Assembly: GCF_000499845.2 (NCBI RefSeq)
Contig: NC_023751.2
Span: forward strand, 29,208,975 to 29,272,974
Length of the DNA stretch: 64,000 bases
Origin: Phaseolus vulgaris
Taxonomy: Eukaryota > Streptophyta > Magnoliopsida > Fabales > Fabaceae
Direction: 5' to 3'
Shown here: positions 13,787 through 26,700 of the stretch, in pieces
Layout of the letters: every line of letters begins with the position of its first letter
Position numbering within the stretch: position 1 is the stretch's first letter
Notes under the pieces: generated by a model
What the model saw: only the letters and a program-made list of their open reading frames with translations
The model's database searches: none
What the model was told of the DNA's origin: nothing
Made by a program: the position numbers and the translations under genes

Positions 13787-14449
13787 GTTTTTTTCTAACA
13801 GTACCATAATGAACTTACACACATTGATTATTGGTTTTTTCTGTAACATCCAAAAATCTATAATATTTTCATATATATTAATAATAGTATGTTAAACGCT
13901 CCAATCGTCTAATATATTGTGTGACTGTACAAATTTCTATTAAGAATATGTATACACTTTATTTGGTTTTATCATAAACTTATACAATTCTAATAAAATA
14001 ATAGACTATTTAATGAGTCTTAATCATAAAATAAATGAATAAAGATTAGTCTTTAGAATTAACTATTAACATGTCTTTAGACATTCAATCTTGGATTAGA
14101 CGATTAAATCTCAATAGATGATCAAACATCATAGAAGGTCAAAAGAGTGTTAAACGGTCTAAATAAAACATTAGATGATGAAAGAGACATTAAACACTTC
14201 AATCAAAAGGTATTAGACAATCTGAATAAATTATTGTGAAAATTCTTCATGAAAATATCCTAAAAACTTAAGATAAGACTTCATAACACAGAATACCACA
14301 CTGTAACAAACTTCTTAAAAATTATCTAAGCATTTAGTTAATTCAAAAGTTAGACATAATAAACATGATATCTTATATTAGAGTTTTTAGCCACTTATCC
14401 AATAAAGCCCAAAACTTTCTACCTTTTCCTTGACATGTTTCTCAAATAA

Positions 14450-15222
14450 CGACTCGTTTGTTTCAAAGCGAAGAAAGGCAAAGAAACACAATTTACAATG
14501 AAAACCAAAGGAATCCACGTAATAAAAACAAAAAGGCACACAAATCGAAAACTTTTTTCTATGCAAAACTCTCTTCGCAAATGTCCGAAGAAAGTTGTAT
14601 ATATATATTTTTTAATTAATTAATTTTAATTTACTTTTTTACCTTTTTATTTTAAACTTAAATTATTTTTATTTTTATTTAAAATATAATTATAATTTAA
14701 ATATAAAAAATATAATCAAAATTATAAAAAAATAATTATTATAAAAAACACAATTAATCATATTATATATAATAAATTATAAATATAAATAATAATAAAA
14801 ATAAATATATTTTTTAGTAATTAAAAAATATATTTCTATAATAATTATATTAATTAAAAAAAGTAAAGATAAAAATAATATTATTATTTAATATAAAAAT
14901 AATTTTTTTATCAAATATTTATAATTATAAATACTTAAATAATATTTTAATTAAAAAAATTATAATTTATAAATAAGTATATCAAATTAATTTTTAACCA
15001 TTGTTAAATATAAGGATAAATATGTAAATTTACGTTTTTATCAATTAAAAAATATATATTTTCAATCACACCCATCACATTATTCACAAACTTTTATAAA
15101 CTTTTCTCACACTTTTCACTCTATTTATCATAATCCAAACACCCTAACTTTCTTTACATTTTTCCTTTGAATCATCTCAAATTCACTCCCTCTTTTCCAT
15201 TCCCTAATCCAAACAAAGCAAA
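14450..15222 (+). mobile_element. AT-rich non-autonomous element, copy B
   Basis: Same orientation as copy A, with the same order of blocks: CTCGTTTGTTTCAAAGCGAAG at the left, TTTTAATTTACTTTTTTA in the middle, CACTCTATTTATCATAATCC and CCTAATCCAAACAAAGC at the right. The copies have diverged at many positions, so the duplication is old. I see no clear target-site duplication. Confidence 0.65.
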
Positions 15223-16113
15223 CATGAAATGTAGACCCTTGTGTTAATTAGGCATTTGATCATGCTTTTTACGTGTGACTTTAGCGTCTTGCCTTGCAAT
15301 GTCGAGAAAAGGGATCTAGATTCTTCCTAATAGGTGATCTCCTTTGCTATTTTGATTTTAAAGTATTCTACACAAATTAAACCTAACAAAATTATTCTAA
15401 AATTACAACAAAATAAATTTATTTGAAAATTACAACCAAATATAAATTATTAAATTCAAAAAGAGATTTTATTTTATTTTAGAAAAACATAAACTATCAT
15501 TTTTTTCATATATTTTTCTATTTTTCTTTTTTATAACACATGATTAGGTAATGCAACATAAGGATCATGTTAGGTTTGCAATATCTCTTAAATACTTTGT
15601 ACTCAATAAAAAATGGTAGCATGACAGAAATATTTTTCATAGCTCTTTCATGATTTGATTTTAGAGTTATTTTTTTTCTCTCTTCTAAGCTAATTATCAG
15701 AATTCCTATACGAAATGCTTAAGGCTCTTTCATTCCTTGAAGGCCCACTACATAACTAGCCACATAGTATATGATCACTTACCATATATAAAGTCTAACA
15801 ACTTCATCTTCTATCTCACATCTCTTAACCTGTATTATCATTGTTAACTTGGTAAATATAATTTAATACTAAAAATAACCAAGAAAAAATATAAAATCAC
15901 ACTAATAGTATAAATATTAACCCTTAATTTTTCTTATTTCTTATTTTATAAAAGAATTTCAAATAGATTTTTTACTAGAATGTCTAAACATCCTCATTTA
16001 ACAATTTTTGAAAGTGGCCCTTCCTTTGGGATAGCTAGGGACAAAAGAACAAAGAGATCACATTCTCATCACATTAACTACTAAACCTTTAGATCCACAT
16101 ATATACACATACA

Positions 16114-16116
<3 letters not shown>

Positions 16117-16149
<33 letters not shown>
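16117..16149. repeat. AT microsatellite
   Basis: About sixteen AT units 270 bp downstream of the PDCB stop codon. It forms part of a spurious minus-strand frame (YIYIYIY). Confidence 0.95.
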
Positions 16150-16152
<3 letters not shown>

Positions 16153-16416
16153 ATAATGGAAAAATAGAGAAGGGGTAAAGACCCAGTTCCTATAGCACTA
16201 CTTGGAAAGAACCAAAAGCCATTCCTTTGATCCAAGTAGATGTTAGGAGAAAAATAGTAATAAAAAAGGAACCAAAAAACAGTGCCTCTAATTGAACACC
16301 TAGAAGAACATAATTTGCAGAGCCACATGCACACTCATTTATGCACAGTAAAATACAGAATCACATTTGTCCATCATAATAACATGGTCAGAGTCATGCA
16401 CAGAAGCAGACACTTT

Positions 16417-19400
16417 TCAGCCCCACCAATACAGAATCATCATGAAGGCTGAAAAGAAGGATATGAAAAAACTAGTGTTCATAAGGCCACCATGACCATC
16501 ATATGTGCCAACCCCAGAAGGACCAGTGCCACTGCCAATCCCTCCCAATACTCCTGGTGTGGAACTGTATGGAGAGGAAGAGGTTCCAGAGGAAGGTGTG
16601 GTTGTCCCAGTGCTTGTTGCAGTGCCTGCAGTGCTGTTTATGAAAAGGGAACCAATGCTCAGAATACTATATTAACCACATGCATACAAACCCCACAAAA
16701 GTAAACCCAAAACTGAATCACAATCACAAGGATATGGTTACCAACTATAAGGAAAGATAAACTTTTAATTCAACCTTATAAATTTACATGAACATGTTCT
16801 TATATACTTTATCAACTATTAAGAAGTAGATTTTAACTAACTTTATAACTTTGCAGACGCTTCTATTATGAAAATGTTCTTAGTTTTAGTTAAGGTGATC
16901 TCCAACATCAATAGTTTTAAGTCTCCAAAATGTTTAAGGAGCTAAAACACTAGATAGTTTTTCTTTCAAAGTTTAGTTTCTCTTCACTCTTAAGCCTGAA
17001 TTTCTACACAGTAAATTTCTTTGGAGATATAATATCATGCAGCATGCATGAAGATCGAATGAGTTATATATGGGCTGGAACTGTGTTCATGTAGTACAGT
17101 GGTATAACTATGGGGCATACTCAACCATTGATAGTTACTAAGAAGTTTTTAACATTGTTTTGTCTTCAAATTTCATGAAGATACTGCTGTTCTTCATATA
17201 TTTCACTAGAATGGAAAATCACAGAAAAAATAAGTGTTTCAGCATGGACCATATATATTACATTATGTTCCCTCAAATTTTTACCTGAGTACTCCTAACA
17301 ACTATGAACCAAATCCAACCCTTTTGAGTTTTTGAATAAATTTTACCATTTTAGGCGTAGGAATGTTCATTTCTAAGAGAATGTCACTGTATAATGAGTG
17401 TTGAGAAATGTCACTGACAAGAGAAATCAAGTAACCATAACAAATGACAAATAAAGACAATTTTGATTCACACGAGGAAAAAGAATGCCAACAAGAAGTT
17501 CTTATGCACACAAAACAATTAATTCAAACAAGAATTCATGTTCAATTCGAAAAATTATAATATAAGAGTTTATAACCTTTCAAAATTTCTCATCTTCTTC
17601 TTATATGGAGGCATATTTTAATAAAAAAAATATTTTTAACTGTTATAATATAAAATAATTCACCATTGATTACTTTAGAAAAAAAATACGTTAAAGTTAT
17701 TACCAAAAATAAAGTATGAGGGACCCCACTTATAACACCTACATGGATAAGAATTAAAATTAAATAAAAAGTGAAACTAATATTTAATATTTCATATCAC
17801 TATTTAAAGTATTGCTCTCACTTTTTTTTACTTTCATTTGTTTCAGGTGTCATTCTTCCATATTTTCTTTATAATAATTTTAACCTTTTCTTTTTTGCTG
17901 TATTAGCTTTCGTGAAATAATTAAGTTGTGGTCAATTAATAGACTGATATCTTTATACCATTTTTAAGTGTAATTCTCCTTTTACTAATGCTTATCACAT
18001 GTAATATATTTGTGAAAACACCAAATTATGATTGTGAAAACTGAGGAGTACTTGACCATGACACAAAATCCAAAGAGTAGTACTTTTTATCTCAAAGAAG
18101 TATTTTATAAATGCTTAAATAAGTTTAGGCTCATCACTCTTAATATTTCATAAAAAAATTAAATCAAATAAATACCTAATAAATTATAAAATTTTGGTTT
18201 AAATTTCTTAAAGTAAATACTATTTATAATTGGTATTTACTAATATTATATTGATTCTTTTACCTTATCTGTATAATGCTTTTAGATATTTTTATCTCTC
18301 ATCATATTCCTTTCATCATAAGAACTAATATATTTTTATAACGTATGATGTTATCAGAAAAAAAATTATACAAAAATGTTAAAAAATTTAGCAACCCAAC
18401 TAAAAAATAATAATTGAATACTCAAAACAATAACTACATCCCATATTTGTTTGAAAATGTTTCTCAACAAGCTTAAAGAACAACATGAATCTATGGAGTA
18501 ACATTGAAAGACCTATTAGGAAAAATAATTAATTAATTAAGCATATTAGGAAGGGTGCAAAGTGGGTTATTTCTTTCTTTACGTAACCCAACTTAAGAAA
18601 TTTAGTTTAGATTAACTTTAATAAAAAGAGATACTCTTGTGCAAAGCTTTCCCTTTTTTTTTTTTCAATTTTAATGTTTTTCTCATCTCTCTCACTTTCT
18701 TTGCATCCAACCAAACATAACACTAGAGTTTTCCAAAATTATTGGCTCATATCTCGAAGCATTATTTACAAGTTCTTTATTAAAGTTGTATAATCAACTA
18801 TCATGTACCCAAAACAATTATTGATTCATCATGAAAAGTGAAAAAAAAATTATGGGTAATCTCATAAACTTCCTAAACTTCTTTGTTTTACATCTAATTA
18901 GTCATGAAAAAGGCAAATAAATGGGATAGAAGAGCACAATGGAGACAAATTTGTCTTTTATTTTTTCTTTTTGTCACTTCTTGATAAGATCAATGTTTGC
19001 CTAAATCATTGGTCTCAATTACTTCAGTAACTATGATAAGATTAAAGCTAGCAGTCTATGCCATTACCTTATTAGAAAGGTAGGTAATGTATTTTTTAAT
19101 ATTCTCATGGTATTTTTTTATTGATAAGTATTTTATACAGTAATTTTAATAGCAGAAAATATTTAAATTAGTGAGAAGAGTTATTAGGAGTAAATAGTTG
19201 GCTGATTATATATTTTGTTTATAGTATAATAAAAAATAAAATTTTAGTATAACTTTTTTAATTATGTTAAATTTATTCAAACATTCTTAATAATTAAAGT
19301 AATTGAATATATATTTTGTTTTTAATAATTATCACTTGCCTTTGTTAAAGAAAAAATGGATATTAATATAGAATTAATTTTGAAAAAATAAATACTTTTT

Positions 19401-21757
19401 TTAATTGGATATTAATATTAATTTTTCCTTTTAATAAACATAGTTACCAATTACTAAAAAGTAAACTCATGTTCAATTATCTTAACTATCACCTAAGTTT
19501 AAATAAAATTAAAAAAACTGTATAATTTTTTTTCTTATTACACTAAAATATAACAACTGAAACAACTATTTATCTAAATTTAATTAATAATAAAAATAAA
19601 TTTAAGAAAATCAAAAGGTGTATATTAAAATTACTGGTAAAAAATAAATGAGCAATGAATGAGCCCTGCATCATCATCATCATTGGTCAAAATGAGAAAA
19701 GAGTTTGGCCTAGAATGGACCACGCAGCTAGTGCAAAATAAATAAAAGTAATGCTGGATTTGGACTTAGCCTACGCAAAAAAGCAATGTTTTTCACAATG
19801 CACAATAAAGAAAAAAAGTAATGAACATAGAACAGTATGTTATTAAATATTAACTTGATTAATCATGATATATTTAAAAATATTAATATTATAAATGCAC
19901 AACAAACCCAACTTCACACACGCACAAAATAAAGCTGCCATTGAATAATTTTCTTAATATATTACACAATAATATATAAGTCAAATCTAAAAACTTTCAC
20001 CAAAGGGATAGAAAAAAAAATATTGTTTATTTTTTGAAACTTTAGGAGAGAGTTTTTAAAAATAAGCTAATATTTTCTTAAAACTAATCCCTACCACACA
20101 TTAATATAGAGTCTGTTGTTTCATTCATTATTCTTTTAACTAAAATGTCTGGTGTGAAAAAAAGATAACACCAGAGAGAACCCTTCTTCTACATGAATGG
20201 TTCTGAAAATCCAAATTAGTCACTGATGAATGAGATTATGGAAAACAAATGAATAATGCACCCACTTCCCCACAAAAGAGAACCTTTTGTGGGGATAGAA
20301 AATTTTAATGTAAGCATTGCTCTCAGTCTCCATTATGAGAAAAGTAAAGTTAGCTGCCATGTAAAGTCACTAGCCACTATGCTACTAAATGTGTATACTA
20401 TATACAACATACCAGCTACCATACAAAACTTTAGGCAAAAGAAAATAAAAACTAAACCTGCTATTTAAGGGGGAAATTTGTAAAGTTGTTTAAAGGTTTA
20501 GAAGAATCAAATTTCAAACTAAAAGGCAAAACAGAAGATGAAGAGGGAGAAGGGTTCAATATGCATACCTGGTGCTTGCAGGGTAGGAACATCCTGCAGA
20601 ACCTGCTCATAAAAAAACAACAACACAACAAGGGGATGATAGAAAAGTAGGGTCAGTTTTTGTTTTTCAAATTACTAATTTATTGGTTTTACTCTTAGAT
20701 AGTTGCCATGATAACCTTGGAAGTCTAAGAATTTTGAGGTAACTTGGTAAATGAATTTAAGTACCCTAAAGAGAAAGATTCTAAATAACAGTACTAAAAT
20801 CCTTATAATTCAATGACTGGGACCTAGTTGGCAAGACATTGGATTTATGAAGGACCATTTGAGTTGAATTTTCACAAAAGCTCAAAAAGGGTCATTTTTA
20901 TTACTATAACTAAATCTCAAATAAAACATTTATCCAAATTATTACTAATCTTCAAAACAGCAAAGATGTTAAGGCCAGTTTAGATATTAAGTCCAAAATT
21001 TGTACCTAGAGGTTTCAAAAGATAACTTTTTTAGCAAAATGGTAATTTAATAAAATTACTCAAATCCTTAAGTTTTCAAGGATATCATGATATGAGATTC
21101 CTCTTTTATTATGGCCATTATTTTTTACAAAAGAAAGAGGAAGAAAGAGTGACTTGGAGGATTTACTGGGATCTGATGCAGTAACAGTGGCTGTTCCTGC
21201 AAAGTCACAAGACCCTTGAGCTTGGCCCTTCTTTTGGAAATAGCTGTTAACTGCATAGTTACAGTGAGCTCTAACAGTGTTGGGTTGGAAACAAGGGCCA
21301 TTTTGGTGCAAAGGGTTACAATCAGCTCCAGCTCCACAAGCATAGTCCAAGGTCTTCTGCAGTATGGTATCACTTCCATCCTTGCAAACGCACCAAGTGG
21401 CACCTATCATGTTCCACATAAAAACTTTATGCCAAAAAAGAAACTACAAATACACACACATAATCAAGAAAGCATGTGTTCAAACATATTTCAACAGCAG
21501 TGGAGATATGAAACACTCTCTGCATATGTATAGCTATGTTGTGTGCTTAGAAATGATAAAAATGTTGTGACAGAGGGATCTAACATAAAAAAAGATGATC
21601 TTAACAAATGTTTAACCAAAAAGAGTAAACATGAAAGAAAAAAATGCTTTGTTGGTACATATGAAAGAAGATAAAATGTAATAAGAACTAAAAGATGCTT
21701 ACTTGAAGAGCTAATGAAGGCCAATAGAAGCACTACTGCCAAAGCAAACAAGGCCAT
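16417..21757 (-). CDS. PDCB: Plasmodesmata callose-binding (X8-domain, GPI-anchored) protein, 180 aa, four exons
   Basis: Exons 21757-21703, 21403-21167, 20602-20569 and 16633-16417 (TGA) join in frame to 543 nt. Residues 1-20 form a hydrophobic signal peptide (MALFALAVVLLLAF). The X8 (CBM43) domain starts at TWCVCK (21-26) and carries the conserved cysteines 25, 41, 47, 56, 66 and 84, with Cys23 in addition; the LDYACGAGADC and CNYAVNSYFQ segments are typical. A Ser/Thr/Gly-rich linker (about 105-160) leads to a hydrophobic tail (FFISFFSAFMMILYWW, 164-179), as expected for a GPI-anchor signal. In Arabidopsis, PDCB proteins bind callose at the plasmodesmal neck and restrict cell-to-cell movement; length and layout fit that group. 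The PDCB assignment is at family level, since other GPI-anchored X8 proteins look alike. The start at 21757 is chosen because the upstream in-frame ATG (21853) would put a long extension before the signal peptide. Intron 3 is 3.9 kb and AT-rich. Confidence 0.94.
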
Positions 21758-21859
21758 GGTGCTGATTTTTAGAGGTGGAAGCAGAAAGATGAGGTTGTTT
21801 GGAAGAGTAGCAATGGTTGCTAGAGAGAGTGAGTGTGATGTGAGAATGAGCAAGACAAA

Positions 21860-23580
21860 AAATTGTAAGAGATGATTTTGAATTTGATGTAATAAAAAAA
21901 AAGTTGTGAAAATGGTGGTGGAATGATGGACCCTGGTGTGGGGTTATGAGTACTTTTTCTTTGGGTACTCTTTCATTTACATAGTTACTGCTACTAGTTG
22001 ATGCATAGTGTTTTTATTGTTTCAGATTTTTTCACTTGTTTGTTTGCACAGGACTCGAGAAATGCTTGGCTTGAGCAGAGAACAGAGAAATTGTCTCTGT
22101 TATTTCATACACTGAAATAACATACAGAAAAAATAAATTGTATATAAAAACAAATAAATATAATATGCTATATTTAAAATCAACAATAACAAATAAATTT
22201 CATTGACATATATAAATCTCTTAAAAGAAATCAACAATTTTTTTTTGTTAATTTGTTGAAATTTTCAAGCTATCAATTTAGTATTACTATGGCTGGTTTA
22301 AGGTAATTATTACCTTGCACTTCCATAGTTTTTCCTCCACTTCCATGAAATGTTACAAAGGTTTAAAATGTATATATTTTAGATTTTTGAATTATAAAAT
22401 TTAGAAGAATATTTTATGATACACTGTATATAACGATATATAATGTAATTTCAGATTCAAAAATATATTATGAGTTGTATAGGCTGATAATTTTATTTTT
22501 GTTTTGATGAAAATTTACAAACATTTTTATTATTATAACTAGCGGGAACACAGACGCATTTGCATTTTTTAGTCTTTATTTTTACTATTATCATATATAT
22601 TTATTTAAATATAAATTTATGTGTATTTGTATGTATCAGATATATGTTATTGGATTTCAAGAGATTTGAGGAATGAGAGAAATATGTTATTGGATTTCAA
22701 GAGATTTGATAAAGGAGAAAAATAAAATAAGAGAGAACAAATTAAAAAACTGCTCTACATTAAAAACTGATTTAGATAACTGTTTTAAATAAGAGAATTA
22801 ATTTTCCATCCTCCTGACAATTAAGTGACTACAAGTAAAATAAAATAAAATTAACGTACCAATCTCTCCACTTTTAAGTGTGAAAATAAATAAAATAAAA
22901 TTTTAAAATTAAAAACTGTTTATTTAATAAAGAAGAATATCAGTTTGAAACATAAAAGTAACCAATATTTTCACTCTTCTACCCGTTAGTTAACAACAAA
23001 ATAAAATTAATGTACCAATCTCTCTACTCTCTTATCAGTGAGAACAAATAAAATAAAATTTTAAAATTAAAAAACTATTTTATTAACTCTTAAAATTATA
23101 AAATGTATAAATAACCAAAATAAATTAATAAAATAAATATTAAACAAAGATAAAATAAGAAAAGAATTTAGAATAGTTAAAATGGATAATCCCTTTATAT
23201 ATAACCTATATATCTTATAGATATTATAATAATTAATAGACAAAATTTTATAATTACATTTTTATATATACAATTTTTATAATTTTAATAATATTTTTAA
23301 TTATATGTTTTTATTATCATAAAAGAATGCACACATGTGCAAGAATGTCTTTCTATTCATATTAAGAATCCAAATTACTGGAAATTATACAATTCATGTG
23401 TTAGAACCCTAATTCATATTAAAACTTGAAAAATATTTTAAATTTAAAAATACATAAGTATTTAAAAAACATATTTAATATATTCAAAATTTTATTTTCA
23501 CCTAATACAAATTTTATGTGTATTTTTTTCTTTTCTTTCCAGTATCATTTACAATTTAAAAAATTAGGAAATTAAAGGGA
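21860..23580. promoter_or_regulatory. Shared intergenic region between divergent PDCB and DExH14
   Basis: The ATG codons of the two divergent genes are 2.0 kb apart. The middle is AT-rich and gene-free. A 28-bp phrase beginning ATATGTTATTGGATTTCAAG is directly repeated at 22642 and 22682 (period 40), and a TACCAATCTCTC..ACTTTT/CTC block recurs near 22858 and 23013. No firm TATA box can be assigned to either gene. The last 180 bp before 23761 are less AT-rich and probably hold the DExH14 5' untranslated region. Confidence 0.45.
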
Positions 23581-23760
23581 CACATTCACAAATGCACCCT
23601 CTCCCAGGCATAAGCAAAACCCAGACTTTTAAAGTTGAAACTTGACTCACAGAGCAGTGTAATAATAATCATTCAGGTTTTTGCAGCCTTCATCTGATTC
23701 CTGCTTCTTTTGAAGGCTATCAATTCTTCACGAGTTAAAGGACATTCAAATTAGGAAGAA

Positions 23761-26700
23761 ATGTTGATTCAGATTCCTCGTCTTACCAACTCTCTCAGAG
23801 AACCTTTCGATGTCGACCAGTATTATCTTCATCGCAAAACCATTCTCCATAAACAAAAACCTCGCAAGTAATCATCGCATTCTTGATTGTATTTTTTTTT
23901 GTTCTTTCTCATTTTCGTTCCGCGTGTTTGCCTATTAATAATAGTCAGAAAAAGGAACTGAGAATTGAGAATAGTCCAATTGTAAAATTTCTCCAGTTTC
24001 CGCCAATTGACAGAGTTTGAGATGCTGCTATTGGTTTCGGCTGTATTATTATTTGATTATTTTAGAGTGTTCTGTGATTTTCAAGTTGGCGTTTGTTTCT
24101 CGTGCAATTTGTTGATTGATGGTTTATTTTGGGTGTTGAATTGTGGCATTTAGTCCTGCAAATTCTCTTGATGAATCGGAACTGGCGCGGAAGATTGTTC
24201 ACGGGTGGGAAGAAGGTATGGTGTGGTTGTAAGACTCATGTGTTAGAAAATTTCAATTGATTTGAAAAGGAATGTGGTTAAGGATTCCCATGTTTGTGTT
24301 TGGTGAATTGGTGAAACAGCTTCTTCAGAAGTGCGGCAGGCCTACAAGCAGTTTATAGGAGCAGTGGTGAACATGGTTGATGGTGAAATGCATTCCGAGG
24401 AGTTCCATGAGGTGGCACTGGCTGTGTACCAGCTATTTGGCACTCCAATGGAGGAGGGTTACATTGATAAAATTATTTCAGAACAAAAGTAAGTATTGTC
24501 AAATTTGAGAGTGTACATAAAGTCATGGAACTTCTACACACTCATTTTATAGACTTCTAAGAGTTTACTTGCTATAACAATAATATTTTTTTAATGATGA
24601 CATATTATAAGGTATTTTCGTAACAATAATTCAACATTTCAATTCCATAACAAAGCAAATCAGCACATCTCAACAATAAAGTGTGGTAGTATATTTGTAG
24701 TAAACAAGATCAAACTATATAAATAACTGAATCATAGATAAGTTCCTCAAGTAAGGACATTTAGAAAATGAGTTAATTTCTTCAATCATTGAGCTGTAGT
24801 AAGCTTCTAACACAACTGGGTCAATGGTGAGGGTGCAAAAGTTACATTTGATTTCAAACTTGTGAACTGACTTCTTGACTCAGGAGTTTATGGGAGTAAG
24901 AGTTTGGCAACGAGCTAACTAATTTTCTCTACCCAGAATTGTAAACTTGTACGTGTACTAGTTAGCTTAAAAGTTTGATAACCTTGATTACAGGAGTCAT
25001 TAACCTGAATGTGGTAGTATATTACATATGTTCGTACAAGTGTTGAAATACTTTTGAACAGGAATTCATCAAAAATCTCCAGTCATGTCTAAATTCTTGT
25101 AACATGTGAAACTGCTGCTCAAACTGGTAAACAAACACACTAAATAGTTGGTATTTGTGAATTCACTTTTGCACTTTATAAGAATAAGGTAAGGATCTTG
25201 CTGATTGTGGCTTTGGGTTGGTGGTTAAGAAACCAATGATAAAAGATTTTTATTGGAAATTATGTAGCGGATGCATTGGGAGGGAATCATGGTTGGTGTG
25301 TTATACGTTGTAATCAGAACTTTCCAATTTTTCCTTTGCATTTTCCAAAGTAATTGTTCAATTTTGCATGACTTTTGGATCTAAAGAATTAACGAGCCTT
25401 ACAAAATGCTGAGGCTATAATATGGCTTAAGTATATGATTGCATATTGTTCAAAACATTAAACTTTCATTTTGACATTGGTATACAGGTTTGAATTACAA
25501 AAACTTATTGGACACCCGCTTGTTGATGCCAAGTTGAGGCAAGTTGCATCACTAGCACAGAGGCTTTTAAATTTGCAGCCACTCAATAAAATATCTGAAA
25601 GAAATTTAGACGCCGATGAGGATTTAGAATTTGGAGCTAATTTGATTTTTCAAGCACCTGCTCGTTTCTTGGTTGATGTATCCTTAGATGATGGAGATAT
25701 GATTGATTTTGAAAGCACTGTTCCATTAGAATTTCACAATGAACAGTATAGTCATACCAGTACAGCAGATCATTCTATTGCCGATGGGGAAAAGTTCAAC
25801 CTGGCTTGGATAAGAGATGCATGTGATAAAATAGTTAGGAATTGTAATTCACAGCTATCCCGAGATGAATTGGCAATGGCCATTTGCCGGGTTCTTAATT
25901 CAGAAAAGCCTGGTGAAGAGGTATATTGCTTGGTTTCAATCTTCCTTACAGATTTTCATATAACTACAGTTTACTGCTTTTGTTGAAACTTATAATTTTT
26001 TCTCTCTTCTTGAAGATAGCTGGAGATCTGTTGGATCTTGTTGGTGACAGTGCATTTGAAACTGTGCAAATTATTTTATTGGTAAGAGTATGCTAATTCC
26101 TCTCAATTTTAAAAATTGTATTAATTGGTTAATTAGTTGGTTGGAGGGATTAGCTAGATATAAATAGGGAAAGAAGGATAGGATAGAGGCAGATTTGTTG
26201 TTATTGTAAATTGAGCATTGGCTCTTTGAGAAAAGAGAAATCCTCTGTGAAGGGCAAACACCCTTGGAGGAAAGATTTCTATTCTATTTATTGTTCTTTT
26301 CATCCTAGTCAATAAAAATCTTTCTTTTCTTTTTCTTTTCTTGGTTTCTAACAAATTGATATTGGAAAAAGACTGTAGTTGTTTTATGGATTTGTTCAAG
26401 TTGTAGTTGACATTTTTGTGATAATTTGCAGCATCGAAAGGAGATTGTTGATTCTATTCATCATGGCTTATTGATATTGAAGTCTGATAAAAATGCTTCA
26501 AATGCTCAGTCTCGCATGCCTAGTTATGGAACACAGGTATTGTTCATGTTCTTTATTAATTAATCTGTACTCCTTCACTTGTATATAGTGAAATCCATAC
26601 TTAAATGCATTCTTTATTTAAAACACTGCCTTCCTCTGCTTTTGTCTGGTTGAGAAGAAAAGGAAGGGGGACAGAAGATAGCAGTAATTTGGGTAGTTTG

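Larger units (their letters stand above)
9841..16380. other. AT-rich intergenic region without genes
   Basis: About 6.5 kb between the promoter of the PHD gene and the 3' end of the PDCB gene. Long A/T runs and stops in every frame. It contains related AT-rich repeats (11119-11880, 13044-13786, 14450-15222) and two TA microsatellites, listed separately. No RNA gene was recognised. Confidence 0.6.

Noticed and set aside
16089..16334. 81-codon minus-strand frame
   Set aside because: Its last part is translation of the AT microsatellite (YIYIYIY); no domain and no splice partner.
21216..21533. 105-codon plus-strand frame and the overlapping 21364-21570 frame
   Set aside because: They lie opposite the X8-domain exon; the minus-strand cysteine pattern and splice phases settle the coding strand.
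25471..25986. Open frame starting at 25471 as an independent gene
   Set aside because: It starts within intron sequence; the acceptor at 25487 and donor at 25921 show it is exon 4 of DExH14. Many other plus-strand frames between 26605 and 57282 are likewise exons with intron read-through.
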